Assembly (NCBI GenBank): GCA_963969395.1
Contig: OZ017802.1
Span: 18,631,410-18,695,409 of the forward strand
DNA length: 64,000 bases
Direction: 5' to 3'
Source of the DNA: Pseudoscleropodium purum
Taxonomy: Eukaryota > Streptophyta > Bryopsida > Hypnales > Brachytheciaceae
Both the position numbers and the translations under genes were made by a program. Positions 31,096 through 41,560 of the stretch are shown in pieces (the stretch's first letter is position 1; each line of letters opens with the position of its first letter). A model generated the notes under the pieces. It was given only the letters and a program-made list of their open reading frames with translations, ran no database searches and was not told the DNA's origin.

Positions 31096-31287
31096 CTGCA
31101 TTCAAAAAAACTTTGGTTAAGATGTATTACATCATTCTCTAGAGGCTTAAAATGAAAATTGATTTTGTTCGCACATTTCCAAACTCATGATTCTTGAAAG
31201 AATTTGGATTTGAATGTTTACAAATTGAATTCAAAAGTATACTAATGAGTACATAAATCATGCCCACATGGACTATTAAGAGATTAC
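31096..31287 (-). other. Intron 2 of the kinase-NBS-LRR gene
   Basis: The donor AAG|GTAATC (border 31288/31287) and acceptor TGCAG|GAT (border 31096/31095) bound 192 bases. Both borders fall between codons (phase 0), and reading through would hit a stop after three codons. Confidence 0.75.
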
Positions 31288-32343
31288 CTTGCTTGTAAAT
31301 CCACTTTTTAGAATCATGGATGCCTTCCAAACTCTTGAACCTTCAGCAATCCTTCGTCCCATGTCGCGGAGTTGGTCATGCATTTCAAGAATGTTACCAT
31401 CTTCGTTGACCTTCAACAATGACATGTCGATCAATCTATCCAATTCTTCCATTGGAAGGATGCCATTCTTGGACCACATGTACAAAATAGTCTTTTTTGA
31501 TATGCCAGATGGATACACATCTCTACAAAAGAAACAAGCCACGTCCAAGAACATATTCTTCTCCACACCATCGTTCAATCCATCATAGCTTATTTTCAAG
31601 GTGTTCCAAATTTCTTCATCACCATCCAAATTCCTCCCTCTTGCCATCCTTTGCAATGCACGTTCCCAACTTCGCAACTTGTCTTTATTGCGGAGAAATG
31701 AACCTATGACTTTCAAGCTCAAAGGCAAGCCGTTGCAAGCTCTCACAACATACTTGCGATAGGACTCAAAGTCTAGTGATAAAGGACCGACACCCCAAGA
31801 AAGGTGACTGGTGAAAAGCTTTGTTGCTGCCTTTTCATCCAACAACTCTACTTCCAACCTCCCTTCAATGCCCACAAATGATTTTATTGTACTCCATTTG
31901 CGTGTCGTGAGAATGATTGTGGTACCCTTGCTAGCTTGTACAATATGGACAGGCACAATATCATGCACCAAGGCTTCTCCCTTGACATCATCCAATATTA
32001 AGAGAACATTCTTTGCAACCAAGATTTCATTCATCATCTTTTGTGCATCTACCAAATTATGGGGTTTCCGATCATTCCCGAGTTTGGGTAAGATCTCACA
32101 CAACATGTTGTATGAACTTTGACCTTGACTTTCAGAGATTGCGGATTGTGAAACAAAGCATGAAGCATCGTATAAAGATTTCACTTTGGCATCACCAAGT
32201 AATGCTTTTGCTAGTGTGGTCTTGCCAATTCCACCCATGCCAACGATCCCAATATAATTTAGTTGCAAAAGGGCTTTGGCTTTAGACAATTGATGTTCCA
32301 AATCAACAAGATCTTCTTTTGGAAATGGAATTCGCTCTTTCAC
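31288..32343 (-). CDS. Kinase-NBS-LRR gene, exon 2: NB-ARC domain
   Basis: 352 codons spliced in phase 0 from the kinase exon (VKERIPFPKEDL). NB-ARC motifs in order: P-loop GMGGIGKT (residues 35-42), kinase-2 LLILDDV (114-120), RNBS-B TTIILTTR (141-148), GLPL (205-208), RNBS-D FLDVACFF (265-272) and MHD in EMHDQLRDMG (321-323). All residues for ATP/ADP binding are present. DDV without a following Trp and FLDVACFF are features of the TIR/non-CC branch of plant NLRs, although the N-terminal domain here is a kinase. The domain is expected to act as the nucleotide-controlled switch in the cytosol. Confidence 0.9.
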
Positions 32344-32485
32344 CTATACAAATATAAATGTCATATTTACTAAATTAGTCTCAAAAAAATGAAACATGAC
32401 TTTGAAAACCACAATGTCAAGTATCAAAGGAAAGTACAAAAAGCACACATTACTATATGAGTTTTGTACTTAAGTAATCTCATAC
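32344..32485 (-). other. Intron 1 of the kinase-NBS-LRR gene
   Basis: 142 bases with donor AAAG|GTATGAG and acceptor TTTGTATAG|GTGAAAG, phase 0. It joins ...VDHVRK to VKERIPF. If it is retained, a stop ends the kinase protein one codon later (...RKV), so retention would give a free kinase. Confidence 0.75.
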
Positions 32486-34078
32486 CTTTCGAACATGGTC
32501 TACAATGGGCTTGGAATCTCGAAAGGAGCAAGGTGGACCAAATTGTGGGACCATTTCACATGAAAATGTTCCCTTCCAAAAAGACTTCTTTAATTGGATG
32601 AGCCTTTCACAAATGTTGGAAAATGTTGGTCGTTGAAGAGGTTCTTGAGACCAACATTCTTGGATTAAGTTCATGAGTTCTTTGCAATTGGTGGGTAGCT
32701 CCGGTCGCAAGCTTTCACTACTAGTACTACCATGTGAAGGTGCAACTTGAGCACGAAAATCTTTTGGTTCCAAACCATAATATGGAATTTTTCCGGATAG
32801 AATCTCAGAACATATCATGGCAAATGACCATGCATCAGCTCGAAATGGATGCAATGGAGTTTGGCTTCCCTTGATTATTTCAGGAGACATATACCTTGGT
32901 GTTCCAATTGTATCTTTTGTTGGTTTTGGATTCTTTGCATTGCTACACACTTCCAATAGAGAAGTTCCGTAATCCATGACTTTAAATATGAGATGAGAAT
33001 CCAAACCCTCCATCGGTATTGAACTTGACAACACATTATCAGGTTTCAAGTCAAGATGAGCAACTTGCATGTCATGAAGATAATACACACCCTTTGCAAT
33101 TTGGAGCATGATGTCAATTGCAAGACCATAAGGAATAGGTCTTTTTGCTCTCTTCAATATGGTAGACAAGCTGGAATCCATCAACTCCATCACCAAATGC
33201 ATCTCACCAATCTCATCACTTGTTTGGGTAATCCCAAAACCAAAATGTTGAATAAGCTTTTTCAACATTTGAAACACGCTTGATTTCTTCAATTGCATCA
33301 CCAAATGCATTGCGCCAATTCCATCTTCCTTCATATTCTCATCAATTCTTTTGCTCATCCCACAACCAAAAAATTGGACAAGATTTGGATGGCTCAAGCC
33401 TGCCAAAATGCCAGCTTCTTTTCGACACTTCAAGAGATATTCAAGGTCGCCTTTTAAAACTTTCGTAGCACATGGAAGGCCAAACCAATTTGATCTATAC
33501 ACATCTCCATAACTTCCAATTTTTTGGATTAATTTTGGTGGTTTGAAGTCATTAGGAACTTCCAAAGCATCCAAGTCTCCACCATCAACTCGATCCAAAT
33601 TTCTCAATCTCAACAACAAATGTTGCACCAATTCATAGTCCTTAGAGACTCCGCCTTGAAGTGCAAGTTCAAGCTTTTCCTTTAGTTCTTCTCCATCTTG
33701 AAGGACTTGCTCATAGGTACATGCACCAAATTGAATAGGGAAAATATCATTTGATGGATTCAAATGGTGGAATAAGTATATATCCCTCGCCGTATCATAA
33801 CAACACTTCATTTCTAAAAGCAACTCACGAAAAGTCTCTTTGTTTTCAAGTTGAAATATAGCCGAATGACACCATTGACCTTGCTCAATGCAACTTCTTC
33901 CCACAACCTCCACTTTCTTTTGGAGAAAACACAATTCATCAAAAACACATTGGAACTTGAGATCCCCAGTAGCACTTGACAGCATTTTGTCAATCCCCTT
34001 CATGGCTGATATGAGTTTGCCAAAAAGATGAATGCATTGATTTTTATTCAAGATTTTTGTCTTTGGAGATGCTTCCAT
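32486..34078 (-). CDS. Kinase-NBS-LRR gene, exon 1: MLKL/DUF1221-like helical domain and protein kinase
   Basis: 531 codons from ATG 34078-34076, the first Met in frame. The open frame runs upstream to a possible acceptor TTTGCAG|AAAAG at 34167/34166 (...HCKRLCNVISSLEKFL...), so an earlier exon is likely. Numbered from the TTG codon at 34087, residues about 10-165 are helical and Cys-rich (NKNQCIHLFGKLISAMKGID, EMKCCYDTARDIY). This resembles the DUF1221/HeLo-like domain of plant MLKL kinases. The kinase spans about 188-500: Gly loop GSYGDV, Lys209 in ATKVLK, catalytic HLDLKPDN (344-351), DYG (372-374) instead of DFG, TPRYMSPE and DAWSFAMICSEIL. Catalytic residues are kept. The hinge segment appears twice (about 236-277 and 278-313). 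Confidence 0.8.
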
Positions 34079-34169
34079 ATCCTTCAAGAATTTTTCAAGA
34101 CTTGATATAACATTGCAAAGTCTCTTACAATGTTCACTTTGAACTTGTAAGAAATCCTTGTCTTTTCTG

Positions 34170-36900
34170 CAAAGTGCTTAAAACCTTTTGTCAACAAGAT
34201 ATCTTGATAGGATATAAAGTCATAGCAATTCCCTATAATATAGATATAAATAACCAAACATGACCTTCAAACATTGTTTAATAAGAGAGTGATCTTCCTA
34301 ATGCATCTTACATACACATTTTTGTGTTTGGTCATTAACATAAATGCTTAAAACTCAAAATAAATCAAATAGAAAACTATACAAAAAACTTTGTGATTTG
34401 AACACTTTTGTATTCTAAAATGCACTTTTCAATCACCAACACTTGCAAGAGAACATTTATGCTCACTTGGTAGACCATGCAAAACCCGTGTATTTCCAAA
34501 AGCTCGCCATCGTGAAGAAGTTTGCCATCCACATCAAGAAGCGAGCCATTTCTTACCACAAATGGAATAAACTACCAATATTCTACACTGGCTCCAAAAA
34601 CAATCCAAAAAAAGTAATTAGAACACAACATCCAAATATGTTAATATAGCAAGGTCCTAAGAAGATTTCAATTAGCTCATACATTAAAAAGTATCTCATA
34701 TAAAGAGTTGTATGAAATCCATTGTGTGCTTATGATGCAAATCTAATATCACCCAATAAAATTAAACTAAAAGATATTACTTTTTCATTGAATATTTGTC
34801 AATATTGCAAGAGCAATATGGTGATGAACATTATCCATTGAAGGAAATTTACAGAGCCATGTCTAGGACATTGTATTTGTCTCATAGAATTCAAATTATT
34901 ATCTACTAAACTACAATAAGACATATACTAATGGATGGAAATTAAACAATGATCATCTATTTTTTCATTTCATTTCAACATGGAAATGTTATGATGCTCA
35001 AATACACCACCATAAACAACAATCAAGTGCTAATTTTGTGACTTCTTAGACATGTTGGAGGTGCAAAATTAAATCAAATTGGGAGTTTCAAGAATCATTG
35101 GACCAATACAAGTATAAAGATAAACTTTTGCAACTAATTTATTTGAATCATCAAACTTCTATGTCAAATAAACAAAAAAACACAACATTATGAATGTAAT
35201 CAAAAGATTGGCTTTCAAGAACTTTACTAGAGAATGTTTCATGTTTAAAAATATACAACTAAGGACAATAGAAATTAGATTACAAACAAAGACAAAAAAG
35301 AAAGTCATCATTATAGCATTAGTTATGTTCAATGTCCTTGACCTAGAATCATACAACTTCTCAAATCTTGAAAACTATATTGGTTTTTACCCATTCAAAA
35401 AAATCCTTCTCCAATTGGGTCAAACCACACTCAAAGATACCAAAACCATTATTTTTGTATGACTAAGTCTACAATCCTTATCGAAACTTTTAAAGCTCTA
35501 AATTACTTTCATGTTGTCATTTTTCAATACATTTAAGGATGAATACTATTGCAATACTGTCCATTAATAAATTAGAGAAAGAATTACATCAATAAAATCC
35601 TCTAAAAGACATAAATCAATAGCTACAAGGATGAATATAACATTGTAAAAGGATACTTTAATCCAATTATTTTTAATACTTTCTCAATATTAAAATAAGA
35701 AAAAATATTTTTATTGATTCAATTTTTGACACAAAATAGTGTAATTTTTTAATTAATTGATTGATTTCTGAGAAATTATTGATTTCTTCTTTAAAAAAAC
35801 TTAAACATTCAAATCCAAAAATAACTTACATATAGACCTTGAAGTGAATAATATATACATTTTTTGTTTGAAGACAATCCTCATTTGGATTATTTTTTAT
35901 ACTAAAAAGAATGATCATATGTTCTTACTTCCAAGTATTATAAAAAATAGAAAAGTATTCAAATTATAGCAAAAGAGTCCTTTTCTACTATATCATATGA
36001 TTATAAATACATGAGAATTTTTAGATTCAATCACATTATTATTCAGTAAAAATTAAACCGCGTTTCTACCAGCACAATGAATGTACCTTAAGTCATAAAC
36101 ACATGTTCAAATTCAAACACCAAATACAATCAAAATCATTGAAAAAAATGATGAGAACAAAGTTGGGCGAAAACAAGTACAATTTACTATATAAAAGGAC
36201 CTACAAATTCATTTCAGACATTGTGTTGATTGATAATTAACCTTGCAAAGACATTGCAACCAAAAAGTAACCAATGGATAACTTCCCAAATCACTAAAAT
36301 TGAAGAATGCACCTAGAGTTCCAAAAATCAAAACATTATTGAAAAAGTACCTTGGTAATAAGTCTCAATTCTAGGACTAAACATGAATATGAAACTTCAG
36401 TCATAGATACTACTCCTAATTCAAATTTCAGACTATTATCCAACTCCCCTTCACCCCTTGTAATAATTAACAATACACATGCATTTAAAAAATAAATAAA
36501 TTTAAAGTCCGTTGATGACAATGGACTGAATTTCAAGGTAGTTCTAAGATTGAACATGGTACCCTTAGAAAAAATCAAGTCTATCCCTCAACCTTAGTTT
36601 ATATACTAATCAATATTAACTTACAAAGTCATGACCACCTTCGGACCTCTACCATTGCCCTTTTTCATTAGAATGTATGCACCAACACATGACACTCAAA
36701 AGATTTATTATACATGCAATGATGTGACTTCTTAAATACTTCAAGTCAAAGTCAAAAATGATGCCCCTAGGAACCAATATTTCAATAGAATTCAAACTTT
36801 ATTGGTAATTAACATTAATCAATACAAACCCAATCAAACAAGATTTTCAAATAGAACATAGAGTGTTTTTGGATCTTATCATACCTTATAAATAATAACA
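34170..36900. other. AT-rich flank upstream of the NLR
   Basis: The NLR promoter and any first exon must lie here on the minus strand. TA-rich boxes are common (for example ATTTATATCTATATTATAGG near 34230-34250), so no single one can be chosen. No other gene is recognised. Confidence 0.4.
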
Positions 36901-39560
36901 CTTCCCCCCGTGAAAGATCACTTGATATCATGAGAGACTCCAAATAAATGGAATATGAAGTCTAGCTTTCTCCACCACTCTTCCAATGAATTCAAAGCCA
37001 AATGTGTCCTAAACTCATCAATGTCCACTCCCTTGGCCCACCATTTGGTGATCAATATAAACCCTTTGTTTTTCCAATCGTTCCGGAGTTTGATCATCCC
37101 TATAGCATTACAACCATCCATTCATTCAACCAAATTCTTCCACGAATTTGCCAATCACTGCATACTCTAGGGTTCAATGTCAAACATCCTCTATTTAAGA
37201 AATTCACCCATGAAGAGCACCAGCCTGCTATTGAAGAGTTCTTGGTAGACTCTTCCCATGGTCACCCTGGATTTCTTCTTTCCAATAGAAAGGACTCTTA
37301 CCACACAATAGCCACACAACATACAAACTCCAGGAATGATTGCAAGGTTTGGAACGCTTCAGTAGGAACGAATGTAATTTAATTGGATGATATATTGTTC
37401 AATTCTAAAGGATATCTGATTAATTTGGATTAGGAAAAGGAATTTCTTGGATACGGATAAAACCCAAATAATCTATGAATGAACAATTGGACGATTTCAA
37501 GAACCGATGAGGTGTTGGACATTGTGATATACTGGAAAAGGTCATTTTCAACACATCGAGGTGAGGACAAGCTGCACGAAGCAGCTTGCAAAAGAATTTT
37601 CGAGCTACTTCAAACGCTTTCAAGTGTTGGGGGATTCATAGATAAGCAGGTTAATTGTTCCACTCAACTGAATATTCCAGTTACATTTAGCACATTCTCT
37701 GAATCAGTGATAAGCAAACAAAGAAGACGAACAATTTCCAAATCCCGTCAAGTTGAATCTGCCTATTTAAAGTGCGCAAGAGCGAGATAGAGCACCAACA
37801 GTCCAATAGGTTGATGAAATCCCAAGGTCAGAAGGAAGTAAGGAATTAGCCATAAACCGTGGGACTTATATCGGCATGGAAGATTTTAGACTTACGAACT
37901 GTTCCAGTGATGGGATTTGAATGTAAGTGAGTGATTAGCAATCAATGATCAGGAAATTATGCCAAAAATGTGTATTGGACCACATCACACCACTCCCCTT
38001 CCAGGTTAAACACGGCGTCATTACTCAGCAACCCACAACATGCTAGTCTCATACACCCTAAGTCAAGGCCATTGTGCATGAAAGCTTACTAGGAATAGGA
38101 CCTCTTCCACTTTGGGCCATCCAAGAAATGCTTGCACAAAAGAAAAACAGGTGCAAAACCAAACTTGAAAATTTAAAGCTCGAGAAAGAGAGTATAGTAG
38201 TCATCGATGCTGCATAATGCCGCAGCCCAGTACAATACTGATAGAACGTAGCGACCCAACGCATAACATACCACCTCGCACGAAAACAACGAAGACAAAA
38301 AGCTTGAAGCGAAACCTAAACCACTAACATTTCAAACGACAACAGAGTTCACTCTTCAATGAATCCCAACTAGGATACTCGTCAACAGAAGGCCTACTTC
38401 CAAATCACAAGGCTCTTTCGTCATCACACTAGAATCCAGAAACCTAAATCCCTAAATTATTAAATCACACCAAAAACTTTCCAAAATATGCCTGAGAAAG
38501 AATAAGAAATACAACAGGAGCTTCTGTACATTGGAAATGGAAACTCACCATGATCAGCAGCAGAAGGAGGACGCAATCAGACGCGGAAGACAGCTCAACG
38601 AGGCTGACGACTTAAAACAACATACAGCAAAACCTAACATGCAAAGCCGCCACCTTGGAAACCCTAATCATCTAGTCTTGGTCCTAACCTGAAATATCAT
38701 CCAAAAACAAAACGTTCATCCAAACATTTTTTGGGAAAGAAAAGGAAAGCGATGGGATCAAAGATTAGTGTCATTGCACAATGACTGCACACTGTGTGGT
38801 GAAAGGGCTGCAAGGAATGTTTAACTACATTTCAGCCTCATTGCCTTCAAGTTGCAATAAAAATTGTAACATGAAACCTTTTTGCATACTGCTTTTTGAA
38901 GGTGAAGCACCACATGCCATTTGATAATCATACCAAATTTCAAAGCATGCAAATATTTATTTATTGTGAAGAAAGATTTCAATTTTCTGCATGTGATGAT
39001 TGATTGGCAAGTTTACTCTATTCCTAATTACAATACAAAAGCCAAACACAAGACCCAAGCACAAGAGCCTACCGAACCTCGGAACAGGTAGAAAAGCACT
39101 TTCAACATGCAAAAGTCATTCACACAGTATCCCAAAATAACACACTAAGATGCTACCCAAATGCTTGTTCACTTGCTACCAAACCCAACCCAATCTAGAG
39201 GCAGTATGACCAAGGGAACCACACTCAGTCTCTCACTTGAACGCATTCCTACAAGCAGATACCTGACTGCCGTGAGGATCCAGGAGCATTGAGGGTCGTC
39301 TCTCTGGCTTGTAAGACACTCCAGCGACGAAATGACGCAGCTGAGAAGAGCTGAACAGGGCAGATACAACGTCACATGACAGCAAGGCCTCGTCTCATCC
39401 TCCTTGTGTGCATAAGCTCGGACGACGAAGCTGCACAGACGCCATAGCTCGAGAGCTGCCAACAAACAGACACAAGTAGGACGAAGAGAAGGCAAGAGGA
39501 GCAAAGTTGACAAGGCCGAGGTCTGGAAAAGTCGATGGGGTCGCCAGTTGGTGGAGTGAC
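36900..39560. other. Region of moderate GC with fragmentary frames; possible minus-strand leader exon
   Basis: Several 65-135-codon frames occur on both strands, none with recognised domains. On the minus strand, a stretch with plant 5'-leader style sequence (GATTAGGGTTTCCAAGGTGG, about 38674-38655) is followed by a good donor at about 38550 (ATCATG|GTGAGT). This may be a first exon of an unidentified gene or non-coding RNA, with the bZIP cluster at 39617-39655 upstream. No coding exon could be tied to it. Confidence 0.25.
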
Positions 39561-39581
39561 TGGGGTTGGGCACGGGAGTGT

Positions 39582-39655
39582 CATTAATGGTACCATTAAT
39601 GAGGTGTCAGCCGTCCCACGTGAAGAACACTGTTGAAGAACACGTGGACGACGTC
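39582..39655. promoter_or_regulatory. Perfect 20-bp palindrome followed by a bZIP-site cluster
   Basis: CATTAATGGTACCATTAATG (39582-39601) is a perfect palindrome. CACGTG G-boxes follow at 39617-39622 and 39641-39646, and a GACGTC(A) C-box at 39650-39655. Three ACGT cores within 40 bases are typical of bZIP-controlled (ABRE-like) promoters. The target gene is unclear, perhaps the minus-strand leader near 38.6 kb. Confidence 0.5.
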
Positions 39656-39951
39656 AGCGATAGGACTGTTTCCTACTGCGTGGTGGCCGTGTGAGTCCAA
39701 GTTTAGTGCCACACAGGAAACAGAGCCCGGCTACAAAATTGACCAACCAAATTCTTAGCCTTGTTTCCCAGGTGTTGATCCTTGAGCTGGCCAATGAATA
39801 GCTAGTCTTCAAACTTGGAATACATACCTAGTCGTAGGACCAAGTTAAGAAATATAAACATCCAATGCCAAGATTGATTCCCAAATTGACTAATTAAAAA
39901 ATTCATTGGTCCAATGGCGGAAATGATTTGGTAGCACTTGGTCAAGAACCA

Positions 39952-40555
39952 CGGAAGAGAGCTTGTTTATATAGTGAAATCCATAAGTCACCAAGAACTT
40001 TTAAAGAGTATGGGACAATCTGAAGATGAGAGCTTGCTCACTAATTGTCAAAATGTAGGATTTGTGTTAAAAGTAGAATTTGAAACCTCGTTCACGCATA
40101 GTTGAAGAAGTTCTTTCAAAAAACTTTGGACTAAGAAAAGTTGGGAATTTAAGACAATTTTCATCTCCAAAAATCAGTTTGAGATTTAGAATCTCCAATC
40201 CAAAGTTTATGAGCAAATTTCAAAAGATGTTTGAAAATGTCAAAAAAAATTCCCTTCCAACTCCTCTTTGACATTTGTTCATAACTTCAGAGTGGTGACT
40301 CAAAATATCAAACGGATTTTTAGAGATGAAAATTGTCTAAAATTCCCAACTTTTCTTAGTTCAAAGTTTTTGTTTTTGTTTTTTAATTCTTCAACTATGT
40401 CTAAATGAGGTCTGAAATTCTGCTCTAAACACAAGTCTTTTGTTTTCACTTAATGATGAGTTCTTGAGTTCCTACTAATTCTAATTCACATCTCCCACGT
40501 GGGTTGGTCTACCTCCTACCACCCCATGTGTATATATAAAGCCTCTCTTCCACCC
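39952..40555. mobile_element. Foldback (long inverted-repeat) element H1
   Basis: About 39952-40230 is the approximate reverse complement of about 40265-40555; for example AAGAAAAGTTGGGAATTTAA (left) pairs with TAAAATTCCCAACTTTTCTT (right). Both ends carry outward TATA-like boxes (TATATATAAA at 40531-40540). Related elements lie at 45233-45830 and, as one arm, 24690-24965. No coding frame. Confidence 0.75.
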
Positions 40556-40559
40556 ACAA

Positions 40560-41560
40560 CTTGTTACGAAGATAGAACTACATGTCAATTAATGTGATTC
40601 CAAAGAAATGATTTGTAAGATGAATTTCTTTTCATCAAATTCTCTGGCATTGGAACTACCTCAAATAGTTTCTCATTGCCAGAAAATTAAAGTGTAAAAA
40701 TTTCAGCTTCTTGTCCCTTTTTGGCTGGGCCGGGCTGCCGTGGGGCACAAGAGCTTGCTGCTGGCCGGCAGAGAGGCACATGGCAGATTGCGACTTGACG
40801 AATGAAACTTTTGGCCACCTCATCAACTATTGTTTATGGCTTCAATCTGTGAAGACCTGGTTTATCATACTGACGAATCCACAGTCATGGAAGTATCCAC
40901 TTCTAGTGTATGTACAATACTGGTGTGCTTTGCATTTATCTGAAGTTTAGTTATGGAGGTGTGAAAGACACTGTTTCTTATGTTTGATTGTGTTGTACAT
41001 GTTCGTAAAATATCATGTGTCATGGTACAGTGTTTTCTTGTAGATGCACTTGCCTTTTCCGAAGGAGTTTTGCAGGTACAGGTTTTATGCCATCCTATGG
41101 ATTAGATGAAATCAAGGGGTTGAGGAATTGACACCCTCCACTTCCTGGACATTAATGAAATAGAATTAATCTTTTTCAAGTGGAGTCTTTTTGCTTGCAA
41201 GTGCTACCGAATCACTGTTAATATTTTGTGATGTTCACGATTTGTCATTCATTTAAGGGAGAATTCATATCAAACTTTCACTCATCGTAAATGTTTTGGA
41301 GTACATTAAAGAGTTTCTTCCCAAAAATTATGAGCTTGCTTTGTCACCGCAGCATACATTTGGATGCTCAAACTTAATTACAAGAGCAAGAGACGCTCCT
41401 GTAATGCTTTTGATAAGGGTGAATGACACCCTAAATGCTAGATTGTGATCAGATTCTAGTGTCCTAACCAACAAGTGGAGTTCTGGAAAAGATGCATCAA
41501 AGGCAATTTGCATTCTTTAAGTTAGTCTCGCATTCTACTAACTTATGCCATCGTGAGAAT
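40560..41560. other. Non-coding stretch with a small GC-rich patch
   Basis: A GC-rich patch at 40725-40800 has open frames on the plus strand (GRAAVGHKSLLLAGREAHGR in one, an 80-codon frame 40711-40950 in another). It might be an exon remnant. It is not recognised. Confidence 0.25.

Noticed and set aside
36918..37121. Minus-strand frame with KWWAKGVDIDEFRTH, thought to be a retroelement gag or reverse transcriptase
   Set aside because: No conserved RT, integrase or zinc-knuckle motif is present, and the frames around it are closed.
39169..39573. 134-codon minus-strand frame
   Set aside because: No domain, biased Leu/Ser/Cys composition, no splice or start context and no support in neighbouring sequence.
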